DNA from: a virus
Length of the DNA: 64,000 bases
Virus record (IMG/VR): IMGVR_UViG_3300025133_000048
Location: 1 to 64,000 of that record
Direction: 5' to 3' (one strand)
The stretch's first letter is position 1. Each line of letters starts with the position of its first letter. The position numbers and the translations under genes were made by a program. Positions 43,398 to 53,874 of this stretch are shown here, piece after piece. The notes below the pieces were generated by a model, which saw only the letters and a list, made by a program, of their open reading frames with translations, was not told where the DNA came from and did no database searches.

Positions 43398-46300
43398 ATG
43401 CCAATTAATTTGGATTTAGTGGGACTGAATACACTTGTCAATGAGCCAATCACTTCATCAACGAATACGATAGGTTACCAACCGCACGAACATATCGTTC
43501 GCCGCGCATTAGCAAATAAGTATGTAGACGATGGAGGTTCTGCCTCAGATTACTACATAGCCAGTAAAGAAACTGGTTTTAGCGGATATACAACGACTGG
43601 TCCATTGTCAATTACATTTTGGGCAAAAATAGATTTAGACGAATCAGTGCGAAGCGAGCACAATTCACATGTATTATTGGCAACTGATGGGGCCAATAAT
43701 TCATTAGCAATTGTCTTCCACCACACAGCACAAGACAGTGGCAATTATACTGGTGGTAAGATTATTTTTAGTGTTCTAGAAGGCTCAAATGTAAATCAAT
43801 TTTATTGGACCTCACTTAGCACTTCTTGGAGTATACTGGGTTCACTAAACCACTTTGCTTTAGTTTGGGATGGGGACAAAGATTCAAATCCTGTTCTCTA
43901 TATTAACGGTGAACAAACTGTTGATTCACAATTTCTATTTTCGGTATCTAATAGAAATATGACTACAAGCACGAGAAACAACATCGATCTATTGCGAGTT
44001 GGCGGGTCGGCCCAAGATGAAAATAATTTGCATGGCTCCATGTCTGAATTGGTTTTATGGAAGAAGCAACTTTCTTCTGCCGAAGCTAGATCGTTCTATA
44101 GAGAGCGAAGATTTGTTGACTACTCAATTTATTCATCCGATATTATAGACTATTGGAAGTTAGGCGAAGATCTAGCGAGTACTTTTAAAATCGGAGACTC
44201 TGTTGCATTGAGTACCACAATTAGTTCCGCGATATCAAACAATGATCTAACAACATCTGCCAACACAACAGTGGCCAAAGGTCTTGTCTTTGATTCTATT
44301 GTTAATTTGAATGTTGGAATTATAAATGCAGATGATTATCTGGTAGCACTCAACATACATCGAAATGGGTTGTATGGCTATCCCATATTCAAGCAGATAA
44401 GAGCAGGGCAAAATCCTCTTACAAGGTATCATAACAACAACTCTATCTTTTCGTATGTTTCGGAAGTTGGAGAGATCAAACAGAAATTTAATGGTTCTCA
44501 ATTGATTCAAACCTATAGAGAAAAACGAGGAAGCTTATATCAAATAACCGAATCTGTTGTCATTTCTTCAAATAAGCCAATCATGCTCGTAGGATCCGTA
44601 CAAAGAGGTGATGATGATAATGGAGAATTGGACAGAGTAGAGATTCTAACATCTTTCAATAATGAAAACCAATACTTTGCAAATGAACAGGCCAACAGAC
44701 ATCATGGCATCATTTACGATGTAGTAGAAGGATACGATGAGCTAAGCGACATTTATTTAGATGGTGGATTAGACGGAGACAATTCTCCTTTAGATCAATT
44801 TGAATTGTTGAAATATTCACAAACAATTTATCCAAAAGCCGGAAACAGTTATCTGAACGAAGTAAGGGGTCGCCCTAACTTTGAATCTGGCTATTGGAGA
44901 GATCTCCGAACCAATAGAAATGAAACAGGGGCAATAGATAACGGCTTTGGCTTTACAATTCCATCACAATCTGTGTGGGTATTAGACACAGAAGATAATT
45001 GGGCTGCAAGAACCCTATCTGCCTCTGTTGGTTCATTTACAGCATCAATTGGATGCGATTTTGATTTTAACACATCCTCGGGTTCTGCCGGTGGTTTCGA
45101 GTTCGGAGCAGCAGAGATCTCTTTCTTTGCTTATGATGCCGATGGTAATGATCCCGGTGTTATTTCGGATTACACCACAGCACAAGTTGGTGACATCGTC
45201 GGTTATAGAATAACTGCCGAGAAGTATTCATTGAACTCGGTTGATGGTACCGCAAGATTCTGGAATGCATGGTCTAATGCAATGGATGCTGGTAACTTTA
45301 GAGTTGATCCATATACTGCGAATTACATCACAAGATCTGCATACACATCGACTGGCAATGATGATTCTGATCCGTTTTACCTACAAGTCAATTCATCTAC
45401 ATTTAATGAAGCAACTTGGAAATCAGAATTTGATAATCTTTATCTTCACTTTTGGGCAAAGGACATTTCTTCAACAACAGAAGGGTATCTTTATCGTGAA
45501 GTGGACTCAACACAAATCAACAGAAGATCAGTGTATTTCAGTGGCTCTACAATAGAGGTATTACATTCCACCGTATTTAATAATCAATTTGAAGATGGAG
45601 CAACATCTATTCACACCGGCTCAACGAAAGCACTTGGTGCCGTAGCCATATCACATGATTTAGATGCAGAGTCCACCTCTAGGGGTCAAGAGTGGAATAA
45701 CCACATAATAAAGTTATCTAGTAACTCTGGATCTATAAGTCAAACAAGTGATATAAACTTTAAATTGAATGGCAATTTGAGATTTAGTCCGAACTGGAGT
45801 GCGACTTCTATAAGCGACACACTAAACTTTTACACTGCCAACAAGACCGCAACAACTTTATTTACAAGTACAACAGCACAAGGCAAAAACACCAATGATA
45901 GTTTCACCAACGGATCGGGACCGTACAATCTTTCTATGGGATCAGCAGATAGGCTTATAACATTTTTTCTCAAAGTAATCGGAACCACAACCCAAACTAT
46001 TTTCAAGTTCTATACCAACTCTAACAATTTCATATTTGGTCAAATTAGTGGAACAACCTTGACAATCTCTATTTTTAGCACTTCTAGCGGATCGCTCAAA
46101 ACTAGAGTCTATACATATGATGTTTCCGATCATATAGGAACTCTCACCAAATACATAATTTTTGATGAGACCGCTGCAGGACAGTATGTCCCATTGAAGC
46201 TTTATGCCTACACCACCAGCGGACTGGTTGAAATAGCAGGCAGCGAAGCTTACTCAGACCCTCTTCCTAGAGCCGCTCTTGCTACCACTTTTCAACAATA

Positions 46301-49300
46301 CAGCTTGTATTCAATTGATTCCGATTCGTACGGAGGAGGGCAAATCCTAGCAGATTTCGCAATTATAACGGGCTCCGCCTTTACAGAAGCACATCTCAAT
46401 TTATTGGCAAATTCTGGTTCGACAATAGACCTTACAAGTTCTTATTGGACAGGCCCAGATCCTGTCGCATGGTGGAGATTAGGCAATGGATCCAGCGATC
46501 CAGCAAACTATGATGGAAATGATGGTTCAAAAGATATTTTGCATGATTATGCTGGGTATGCTGGTGGTCCTTATCACATTACGGCATCAGTCGGTTTTAC
46601 CACCACTGCTAATACAGGCCCTCCAAGAAACCTCACAGACCGCATCGGTTATCACACATCTTCTGTATCCGAAGTATTTGTTATGTGTGCGACCTCAAGC
46701 ACCAACAATGTAGCAACAGATTACTTTAAGAACGGAAACATCGCAGAATTAGCACTGTTTTCTGGCTCAACAAGCTTCAATAGTTCTGAATTAGCAGTGT
46801 CTCCAAAGTATTGTTATGTGGATCTCACAAGCTCAGCAGTGACAGGACAAACAGCATCGCTGTGGTATGCTTTCAGTGGTTCTTCAGATTTCTTCGCAGC
46901 AACAAGCAGTGTTGTCGCAAACATAGGAACAGGACTATCAGCAACCTATACACTGTCATCATCTTATGCCAGTACTTCTCCCTCGGGATCCAAGACACAA
47001 GGCTTGGTCACTGGTGGTTCCGCCGTATTTACATTCAAAGCCAACCAACCGCTACAAGGACAAGGAACCAATCAGGCCCTACCCGGAAGCGGTATACTAA
47101 ACTTTGTTTCTTCTGCTGTTGCTGGTGATGCTTTATCTGATACATTTTTCTTAGGAGCGACCTACAATGCTTCCGGAAGTCCCGGAATACTTCAAAATTC
47201 CTATAATTCATTCAATGCCGAAGTGCTTGACACTACTTTAAACTTGGATGATCAGCTCTATGCCGCACCTTCATATACTCGGAGACATTCGTTGAAGATT
47301 TCAAGTTCATTTGGAAATCCATTTGGAATCAACCCACAGATAGGTGCCACAAGAAACCTTTTAGAATTTGAATTATTCCAAGGAACCGCTTTTTGGGATG
47401 TCCCGACACAATCAGGTAGAAATCCGTTTTATGATTCTTATGATGCTTATGCTGAAAACATTAGGCTTTTTGCAAAAGACCATACGGTGGTACCGGAATT
47501 TAAGATCTCAAATCATATAGATAGATATTTGAATTCCGGAGATACTGATTTTGGCGCCAACGATCTCCCGCTTCTGGAAATCACCGGCGGTAAATCTGGT
47601 GCCTCTAATTCCGATGAAGCAGAATTCTTCGAGGTTTATTCAACTACGGACTTTTTGAAGAACTTTGAAATCATACAAGACGATCATAAGGGTTTTGTCG
47701 ACCCATTGGCACTTACACTTAAGTGCAAAGCGGTCAAGAAGCTGCTACCTTATGAAGGCTTTTATCCGGCACAGAGAACAGTTGATATCGCAAAACAGTT
47801 TTACGATTCATACGGACAACACTTAAACTTCAGCTCTTCCTTTGCCGACGGCACAGGTGCCGACTATGCAACACAGTTCCTTCTTCAACCTCTATTTTCT
47901 CCCGGAATCTTGTTCAATTCAATCAAATCTGGGATAGCATGTGATTATCCAATGATGACAGGATCATTCACCACTTCATCAATAGAGCTAGATGGTAACA
48001 CCACCGGATCTTATTACATCAATGAACAATTCCACAGAAGAGTGCCATTTGAAGCCCTCCTAGAACCAGAAAAACACCTAGCCAATTTTACCATGGGGTC
48101 GCAAGAACCAGATCCTAGGGGTTCTGTTGACGCCACTGTTAATTGGAGCGGCCAAGGCGATCAGAAATACAGATTAATGATTTCAAACTTTTTATCTGAG
48201 GTCGGAGGTTTCTTTTTAGAAAATGAAAATTATACAACAATAGCCTCGCTCCCACAAGCCGATCCAAACTTCGGAAATGCAGAAGCAGGGAAGGCATACA
48301 TGATGAGAATATCACTATACCGATCCACACAAGGGCCCAAAGATGTTTGGACAACAGATCCAGCAAAATCTTATTATTCACCATCACCATCAGATCGGTT
48401 CGGTCTACCGCAAGACACAGGAAGCATAAACGAAACCATCACAATGTATTCTAGGCCAAGCGGATTTGGCCCACCACAAAGACTCCATCTGTCCGGTGCA
48501 TCGGGCATTAACCTCTCCGTTAAATTCAATAACTGGTCTGCATTTAAGAAAGATGGATCAATAGACACATTTTATACTAGAAATGATTCTGTGACAATAG
48601 AAGTTCATAGTGACCCAACCACACCAGCGAATGGCTCAACATTTGAGGACCTGCAAGTAGATTCAGACGGCCATTACCTAATGGGTAACGATGCCTCGCA
48701 AGGTTACAATTATCCATTTACACCTGCTTATTATCATGGCGAAGGCTGGGCAGATATCATTTTTAAACCAGCAACAACAAAAAAATACAGCCTTGAAGAA
48801 ATTATAAACTCGAGTTCGGTGGAATTTCTAAGGTTTTATGAACCAGTATTATCTGCATCTGAGGCCGGAACCTTCACCAGTCAGAGACTTGTTAACGAAG
48901 ATGCTATGCAATTGGCCTCTTCTATGAATATATTTTCTAAAGGTATTTTGTCTCAAGATTTCAAAAGCGACAATCCAGCAGATTCCTATCGCTGGATTAT
49001 ACAATCAAAGTTTGAATCGCCCGTTCTTAATTTTAATAAATATAGCTATACCGGCTCAACAAACAATTTTACTCTTCCAAACATAGCCCCAGAGACAACC
49101 CCCGTTGGAATGTGGCATCAGTATGGAGAAATCCCATCTCAACAAGAGGGAGTTTTCTTGCGAGTGACAGATGTCCCGAATCAGTGGATTCAGAACTCAA
49201 TGGGTGGAAATTCATCTTTAACATCCTCATTGGCAGACCTCTGTGGCTTCTCTGCCGATCCTGTTAGAGTTGGAGAGATCAAATCAACTAAAACCGTAAA

Positions 49301-50075
49301 AGAAGCAGTTATTGCCATTCCGTTTATTGAAAAAGACGGACAGAGAGAATTTTTTAAGATTCCAAAAACAGATATAGAAAATGCCTTATCTGAAAACAAT
49401 AAATTATTAGTCGGCGAAACAGTTAGAGAAATGGTAAAAAACATGCAAGAGTTTGTTTTGCCCCACTCCATGGACTTCATCAGAAACAAAGACATTGATC
49501 CGTTTGCTATGTACATTTTTTCATTCGAACATACATTGACAAAGCAAGATCTGGCAAATATTTGGCAAAATGTGTCTCCGAACATTGCTGTGACAAATGA
49601 AGAAACAGCCGCTACAATTTCTCATGAGCTTCTTTACCACGAGCTGTTGGGCTCTGGCGCACAGCTTAAAGTGGGTGTCAACAAAGAACAGGAGCTTGAC
49701 AGAAAAGCTAGACAGAAGGAATTAAACTCTCAAGTTCGCTGGATTGTATTTAAGGCCAAGAAAAGAGCATCAGTCAATTATTTTGAAAAAATTTATGAAA
49801 GAAATGAGTCAAATATTGGAAAAGGTTCAAAATCAACTGTGGACTCTACCGGTGCAAAATCAAACGCACAGTACAACTGGCCTTACGATTTCTTTTCTTT
49901 GGTAGAACTAATTAAGATTGATGCGGAAGTTGATTTTGCACAGCCTGATGAACAAGCACCAGAAGCAGGAATAGTGGCAAAACCAATTGTCAAGACTCCT
50001 GATAGAAAAGTAAAAATCACAGGAAACAAGAAGAACCGAAAGCGAACAATAAAAATTAAAGGCAACAAACGATGA
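43398..50075 (+). CDS. Giant baseplate/tail protein, 2225 aa, with LamG-like domains
   Basis: The first LamG is at about residues 50-240 ('LSITFWAKIDLDESV', 'SLNHFALVWDGDKDSNPVLYINGEQ', 'GSMSELVLWKKQLSSAEA', then 'IIDYWKLGEDL'). A second jelly-roll-like region lies at about 830-1040, closed by 'DPVAWWRLGNG'. The W/Y-x-x-LG closing segment recurs after every LamG in this module. Residues from about 1350 on include 'FYDSYDAYAENIRL' and a structured C-terminal region rich in Tyr; the end is basic ('RKVKITGNKKNRKRTIKIK'). GGGAG lies before the ATG. Likely part of the baseplate rim with host-glycan contacts; no catalytic motif seen. Confidence 0.65.
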   Translation: MPINLDLVGLNTLVNEPITSSTNTIGYQPHEHIVRRALANKYVDDGGSASDYYIASKETGFSGYTTTGPLSITFWAKIDLDESVRSEHNSHVLLATDGANNSLAIVFHHTAQDSGNYTGGKIIFSVLEGSNVNQFYWTSLSTSWSILGSLNHFALVWDGDKDSNPVLYINGEQTVDSQFLFSVSNRNMTTSTRNNIDLLRVGGSAQDENNLHGSMSELVLWKKQLSSAEARSFYRERRFVDYSIYSSDIIDYWKLGEDLASTFKIGDSVALSTTISSAISNNDLTTSANTTVAKGLVFDSIVNLNVGIINADDYLVALNIHRNGLYGYPIFKQIRAGQNPLTRYHNNNSIFSYVSEVGEIKQKFNGSQLIQTYREKRGSLYQITESVVISSNKPIMLVGSVQRGDDDNGELDRVEILTSFNNENQYFANEQANRHHGIIYDVVEGYDELSDIYLDGGLDGDNSPLDQFELLKYSQTIYPKAGNSYLNEVRGRPNFESGYWRDLRTNRNETGAIDNGFGFTIPSQSVWVLDTEDNWAARTLSASVGSFTASIGCDFDFNTSSGSAGGFEFGAAEISFFAYDADGNDPGVISDYTTAQVGDIVGYRITAEKYSLNSVDGTARFWNAWSNAMDAGNFRVDPYTANYITRSAYTSTGNDDSDPFYLQVNSSTFNEATWKSEFDNLYLHFWAKDISSTTEGYLYREVDSTQINRRSVYFSGSTIEVLHSTVFNNQFEDGATSIHTGSTKALGAVAISHDLDAESTSRGQEWNNHIIKLSSNSGSISQTSDINFKLNGNLRFSPNWSATSISDTLNFYTANKTATTLFTSTTAQGKNTNDSFTNGSGPYNLSMGSADRLITFFLKVIGTTTQTIFKFYTNSNNFIFGQISGTTLTISIFSTSSGSLKTRVYTYDVSDHIGTLTKYIIFDETAAGQYVPLKLYAYTTSGLVEIAGSEAYSDPLPRAALATTFQQYSLYSIDSDSYGGGQILADFAIITGSAFTEAHLNLLANSGSTIDLTSSYWTGPDPVAWWRLGNGSSDPANYDGNDGSKDILHDYAGYAGGPYHITASVGFTTTANTGPPRNLTDRIGYHTSSVSEVFVMCATSSTNNVATDYFKNGNIAELALFSGSTSFNSSELAVSPKYCYVDLTSSAVTGQTASLWYAFSGSSDFFAATSSVVANIGTGLSATYTLSSSYASTSPSGSKTQGLVTGGSAVFTFKANQPLQGQGTNQALPGSGILNFVSSAVAGDALSDTFFLGATYNASGSPGILQNSYNSFNAEVLDTTLNLDDQLYAAPSYTRRHSLKISSSFGNPFGINPQIGATRNLLEFELFQGTAFWDVPTQSGRNPFYDSYDAYAENIRLFAKDHTVVPEFKISNHIDRYLNSGDTDFGANDLPLLEITGGKSGASNSDEAEFFEVYSTTDFLKNFEIIQDDHKGFVDPLALTLKCKAVKKLLPYEGFYPAQRTVDIAKQFYDSYGQHLNFSSSFADGTGADYATQFLLQPLFSPGILFNSIKSGIACDYPMMTGSFTTSSIELDGNTTGSYYINEQFHRRVPFEALLEPEKHLANFTMGSQEPDPRGSVDATVNWSGQGDQKYRLMISNFLSEVGGFFLENENYTTIASLPQADPNFGNAEAGKAYMMRISLYRSTQGPKDVWTTDPAKSYYSPSPSDRFGLPQDTGSINETITMYSRPSGFGPPQRLHLSGASGINLSVKFNNWSAFKKDGSIDTFYTRNDSVTIEVHSDPTTPANGSTFEDLQVDSDGHYLMGNDASQGYNYPFTPAYYHGEGWADIIFKPATTKKYSLEEIINSSSVEFLRFYEPVLSASEAGTFTSQRLVNEDAMQLASSMNIFSKGILSQDFKSDNPADSYRWIIQSKFESPVLNFNKYSYTGSTNNFTLPNIAPETTPVGMWHQYGEIPSQQEGVFLRVTDVPNQWIQNSMGGNSSLTSSLADLCGFSADPVRVGEIKSTKTVKEAVIAIPFIEKDGQREFFKIPKTDIENALSENNKLLVGETVREMVKNMQEFVLPHSMDFIRNKDIDPFAMYIFSFEHTLTKQDLANIWQNVSPNIAVTNEETAATISHELLYHELLGSGAQLKVGVNKEQELDRKARQKELNSQVRWIVFKAKKRASVNYFEKIYERNESNIGKGSKSTVDSTGAKSNAQYNWPYDFFSLVELIKIDAEVDFAQPDEQAPEAGIVAKPIVKTPDRKVKITGNKKNRKRTIKIKGNKR

Positions 50076-51016
50076 GTTTTTTTGATAAAAAAGAAGATGT
50101 ATTAGAAATTTCTCTCACACCACACGGAAGACATCTTTTATCAAAAGGAAAACTCTCGCCGGCCTATTATTCCTTTATTGATGATGATGTCCTATACGAT
50201 GTATCAGCTGCTGGTGGGTCTGAGGACAACTATCAAGTAAAAGATAGAATATTACAAGATACACCGATACTTAAGCCACAAACAAACTTTGTGGATCTAG
50301 ATGCAAAGACGAAAGACTTAAAAAATGATTTAGCTAGTGATGTAACCAAGTATAATTTATACACTCTGGGAACATCCAACAACATAGAGGATTATGCACC
50401 TTCTTGGGAAATAAGCCTTATTAGAAATGAAATCAGCTCATCAGCAACCACTCTTTCATCCAGCAATGGGATTCATAATATACCACAGATAGATATTGAC
50501 ATAGAATTTACTATGTCTGTAGACAACATCAACCTAAGTCCAAATCCAAGAGGACTGGCACCATCACCAGAATTGCAAGTTGGAAGAGTCTTTCAAGACG
50601 GCACATATCTTAAAGTTGAACCCGATCAGGCACTATTTAGAATCTTAGAAAAGAATGGCTTTCTCCATGGTGAGAGCATGCAAATTGAAGCATTTAAATA
50701 CGATACAACATCAAATCAAAATCTCATACCGCTTTCTTTTGTCAAAAGAGATAACCAAATAGTTAATGACATTTTGGTGGAGGAGCAAACATCCTCTATA
50801 GAGGAGATTACTCCCAACAATGTTGAATACTTTTTTGACATTAGGGTTGACAAGGAGATACCCCTATCTGACATCTGTGAGGGTATAAAAGAATTAAAAT
50901 CTAAAGGAATTTTCGGAGATTTTGAAGTAGAATGCCCAGATGCCGGCAGTAATGTTCGGACAAACATCTACTCATCTCCGATCACACCTGAAGATATAAA
51001 GGACTGTGACATATGA
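50072..51016 (+). CDS. Tail/baseplate protein related to the one at 55781
   Basis: A 314-residue protein whose N-terminus 'VLEISLTPHGRHLLSKGKLSPAYYSFIDDDVLYD' matches the layout 'ILDVVLTDNGRKMLSRGDGSFKITKFALGDEEINY' of the gene at 55781. This opening is shared by many uncharacterised tail proteins of large phages (recalled). The remainder is mixed and acidic. Overlaps the preceding and following genes by four bases each, so it is part of the same operon. Role unknown. Confidence 0.6.
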   Translation: MSFFDKKEDVLEISLTPHGRHLLSKGKLSPAYYSFIDDDVLYDVSAAGGSEDNYQVKDRILQDTPILKPQTNFVDLDAKTKDLKNDLASDVTKYNLYTLGTSNNIEDYAPSWEISLIRNEISSSATTLSSSNGIHNIPQIDIDIEFTMSVDNINLSPNPRGLAPSPELQVGRVFQDGTYLKVEPDQALFRILEKNGFLHGESMQIEAFKYDTTSNQNLIPLSFVKRDNQIVNDILVEEQTSSIEEITPNNVEYFFDIRVDKEIPLSDICEGIKELKSKGIFGDFEVECPDAGSNVRTNIYSSPITPEDIKDCDI

Positions 51017-53874
51017 TTTCACCAGAAGTAGGACTTGAAACCTTACCTAATTGCTATATCAAGATGATAGAGATAGATAAGGAAACACCATTTAGCGATA
51101 GGATTGATTGCACAATAATCTTGAAAGATTTGCAAGATTCTGATGGCGATTATTCTTGGTATAAGAACGATTATTTGTTTCCACACATGAAGATTCTTTC
51201 TGTTATCTCTGCCGATGATGCTTTAAATTCTGCCATAGACAGCGGACAAATACCATTCTCAATTGCGGAGATAAACAAACTAGGTCAATCAGGTTTTTTT
51301 GAAACAAGACAAGAGTCTTTATCAAAATTCAAACAAATTATAACAAATGAACAAAATGTTGAAGAAGGGATGTTAAAGTCATTTAATTACCCTGTTTCTT
51401 TTCAAGCTCAAGCAAGTTTTCAAAATTTGAAATTGTATGTGGCCGTTGTAGTTGACATACAGGAGTTCTCTTCTTTAAAAATGATTAATCTTTCAAGTGA
51501 TAGTCTGAAGGTTTATAGAGGACCGGTTTCTTCGGAGACAATCAAGCTTAATGGTAAACTTCAAAGTAAATCATCGCTCTTGAGAAAGCCTAGTGGAGAG
51601 ATCTGGTCTGGCCCTGTACATGTACATGAAGGCCGATTGATGGAAGGTTCATTTCACACAAATGATCCACACGAATCCCTTCAGGAAGTAGTCGTCGAGA
51701 ATCCAAAAATAAAAAACTATAAGCAAGAAAAGTTTCAAAGACTTTCCACAAACAGAATACAAAGAAACAATCCTATTTTTTCAGACTTAATCACTTCTTA
51801 TGGAGCTGAAGGCAATGTTTCTAACCTCTTCACAGTAAATATAAAGTCAGCAGTTCTAAGAAACAGCTTTTATGCCGATAAGATTGCCTCTTTAAATAAG
51901 TCTATTTTTGAATCTATGATAGATGAGGTGGAGGTATTAAATCTGACGGTCTCAAAACAAAAAATCAAAACCAGAAAATCACAAAACAAACTAGGAACTT
52001 CTAAAAGAGTACCACAAACACAAATACAATTTAGAAGATTGATTACTTCTCGAGATAGACGCAAACTAGCATTTAGAAGCTTGCAAGAAGGCAATGTTTC
52101 TTTGGAAGAGATTATTATGAACTCTGATGTGTCCGAGAGAACATTTTCTTTTAACGAAGGCAACATCTATAAAGAAGCTTCTGAGAATAGATATAAAATA
52201 AATTTGGTTCTTAGTGACCCTTTTAAAGACTTTTTGGATGATCTTAATACATCATCGAAACAGGCTCTGAAGGATTTAAAGACTTATGTTTATAGAGCCA
52301 ACATAAAATCACTAAATACAGAGGGCTCCTTTCTTTCACCTACTTTTGTTGAGCAAGAGATCTTGAGATATCCTAGGAAAGATACTGCTCCATGGAACAA
52401 AGCAACAGCAAACTATGTTTCTCTTGTTAGTACGCTAAGAAAAATTGAAAGCGATGAGATTGAACCATTAATACAGGAGTCAATCTTTTTGATTCACCCA
52501 TCTTATTCTACAAAGAAGAGTGTTGATACTTTTTTAGCTAAATTTTCAAATGTCTATATGGAATTCATAAAGACCTATCGATTATCACAGAGATCTTATC
52601 TTGATACATCAAAAAGAGGCTCAGCTAAAAATGCTTTGAATCCAAAAATCGAATTATCAAAAACCTTTCAACAAATTGTATCTTATAGCGGCAGAGCCAA
52701 GTGCATACATTACCTACAAACCGAGAGTGAAAAATTTCCACTACTCGCAAAGGAAGACTTAGATAGAATCACCCAAGCACAAACGCAGAAGCACTTTAAA
52801 AACCAACCTTCCTTTGCTGGAACCGTTTTATCTGATCAATCCAAGGAATTGGTAGAAGCCTTTTCTGATTACAAAAACAATGTTATTTCTTACATTAACC
52901 CCATAACAATACAGGATAAGAAAGAGGTTACGCCGGTTGATGATTATAAGTCGATTGATCTAGATCGATTGAACAAAATAGTTGATGAGTTCGTCCCACC
53001 AGTCAGAACCGAAAGAGTTGAAAGGCCGACCCCTAAGCCCTCCAATCTGTCTTTTAAGGTTGCAAAAGACTCAAAGACATACTTGGCAGATAAGAAGGAA
53101 AAGTTTAAGACTACCAAACAAAACTTAGGAGAAAACAGTCCGTTCAGGGATGCAACAGAGCAGTTTGAGGAAAAAAAGGCCCGAGTGGTTAATAATAAGA
53201 TTAAAAAAGCATTTAAGAAAAGAGAAATTGAAAAACCTAGTAAGAAGAGCTTCTCTCTTAAGGAGCCAAAAGTTTCTCAAAAGCTTGAAAAGAATCTAAA
53301 ACTCGTAAAAAGAATGCCAATTTCCCTAAAGTCAGTTTTTATTTCAGAATCTTCAAATGTAAAGAACAATTTTATAAAAAAGGGTGATTCTTTCATAGAG
53401 AATACAAAAACCTCAAATGCTTTTAGAGTAGCATTTCAATCTCCTGCTAAAGTTGAATTTCTATCCGGATATTCAAGAGATAAGAACGGAGACAAGATAC
53501 TTATAAAGCCACAGTGGAAACTCTTAAATAAAGAAAATTTTGAAAACTTACAAGGACCAGTAATTTGCCGTCTATCTTATCATGAGCTTAAAGACCTAAC
53601 AAATCCGTTAAATGAATTCTATATAGCAAACGATCAGTTCATTCTCAAAGATATCAATCAGCGAATCCAAAAGACACCGGTAGTTTTTGATCTACCTTCT
53701 TCTCAAAGAGTTTCTTTGATAACACAAAGACTTATGGAAATAAAGATTGAATATGCAACAAGCAACATCATAAAACAATATCAAAACAACATAAATCTCA
53801 GAAAGATAAACAAAGAACCAGAAAATCAGCAAAATGAGAGACAAACACAGACCATAGGAAGGTTATACCGATGA
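51013..53874 (+). CDS. Large tail-associated protein, 953 aa, unknown
   Basis: No recognised motif. N-terminal 200 residues look globular and beta-rich ('NCYIKMIEIDKETPFSDRIDCTIIL'). Residues about 290-350 and 640-760 are basic and helical, the latter with many Lys/Pro ('RVERPTPKPSNLSFKVAKDSK'), and probably extended. The C-terminal part regains fold ('GPVICRLSYHELKDL'). Overlaps both neighbours by four bases. Probably a structural linker of the baseplate. Confidence 0.55.
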   Translation: MISPEVGLETLPNCYIKMIEIDKETPFSDRIDCTIILKDLQDSDGDYSWYKNDYLFPHMKILSVISADDALNSAIDSGQIPFSIAEINKLGQSGFFETRQESLSKFKQIITNEQNVEEGMLKSFNYPVSFQAQASFQNLKLYVAVVVDIQEFSSLKMINLSSDSLKVYRGPVSSETIKLNGKLQSKSSLLRKPSGEIWSGPVHVHEGRLMEGSFHTNDPHESLQEVVVENPKIKNYKQEKFQRLSTNRIQRNNPIFSDLITSYGAEGNVSNLFTVNIKSAVLRNSFYADKIASLNKSIFESMIDEVEVLNLTVSKQKIKTRKSQNKLGTSKRVPQTQIQFRRLITSRDRRKLAFRSLQEGNVSLEEIIMNSDVSERTFSFNEGNIYKEASENRYKINLVLSDPFKDFLDDLNTSSKQALKDLKTYVYRANIKSLNTEGSFLSPTFVEQEILRYPRKDTAPWNKATANYVSLVSTLRKIESDEIEPLIQESIFLIHPSYSTKKSVDTFLAKFSNVYMEFIKTYRLSQRSYLDTSKRGSAKNALNPKIELSKTFQQIVSYSGRAKCIHYLQTESEKFPLLAKEDLDRITQAQTQKHFKNQPSFAGTVLSDQSKELVEAFSDYKNNVISYINPITIQDKKEVTPVDDYKSIDLDRLNKIVDEFVPPVRTERVERPTPKPSNLSFKVAKDSKTYLADKKEKFKTTKQNLGENSPFRDATEQFEEKKARVVNNKIKKAFKKREIEKPSKKSFSLKEPKVSQKLEKNLKLVKRMPISLKSVFISESSNVKNNFIKKGDSFIENTKTSNAFRVAFQSPAKVEFLSGYSRDKNGDKILIKPQWKLLNKENFENLQGPVICRLSYHELKDLTNPLNEFYIANDQFILKDINQRIQKTPVVFDLPSSQRVSLITQRLMEIKIEYATSNIIKQYQNNINLRKINKEPENQQNERQTQTIGRLYR

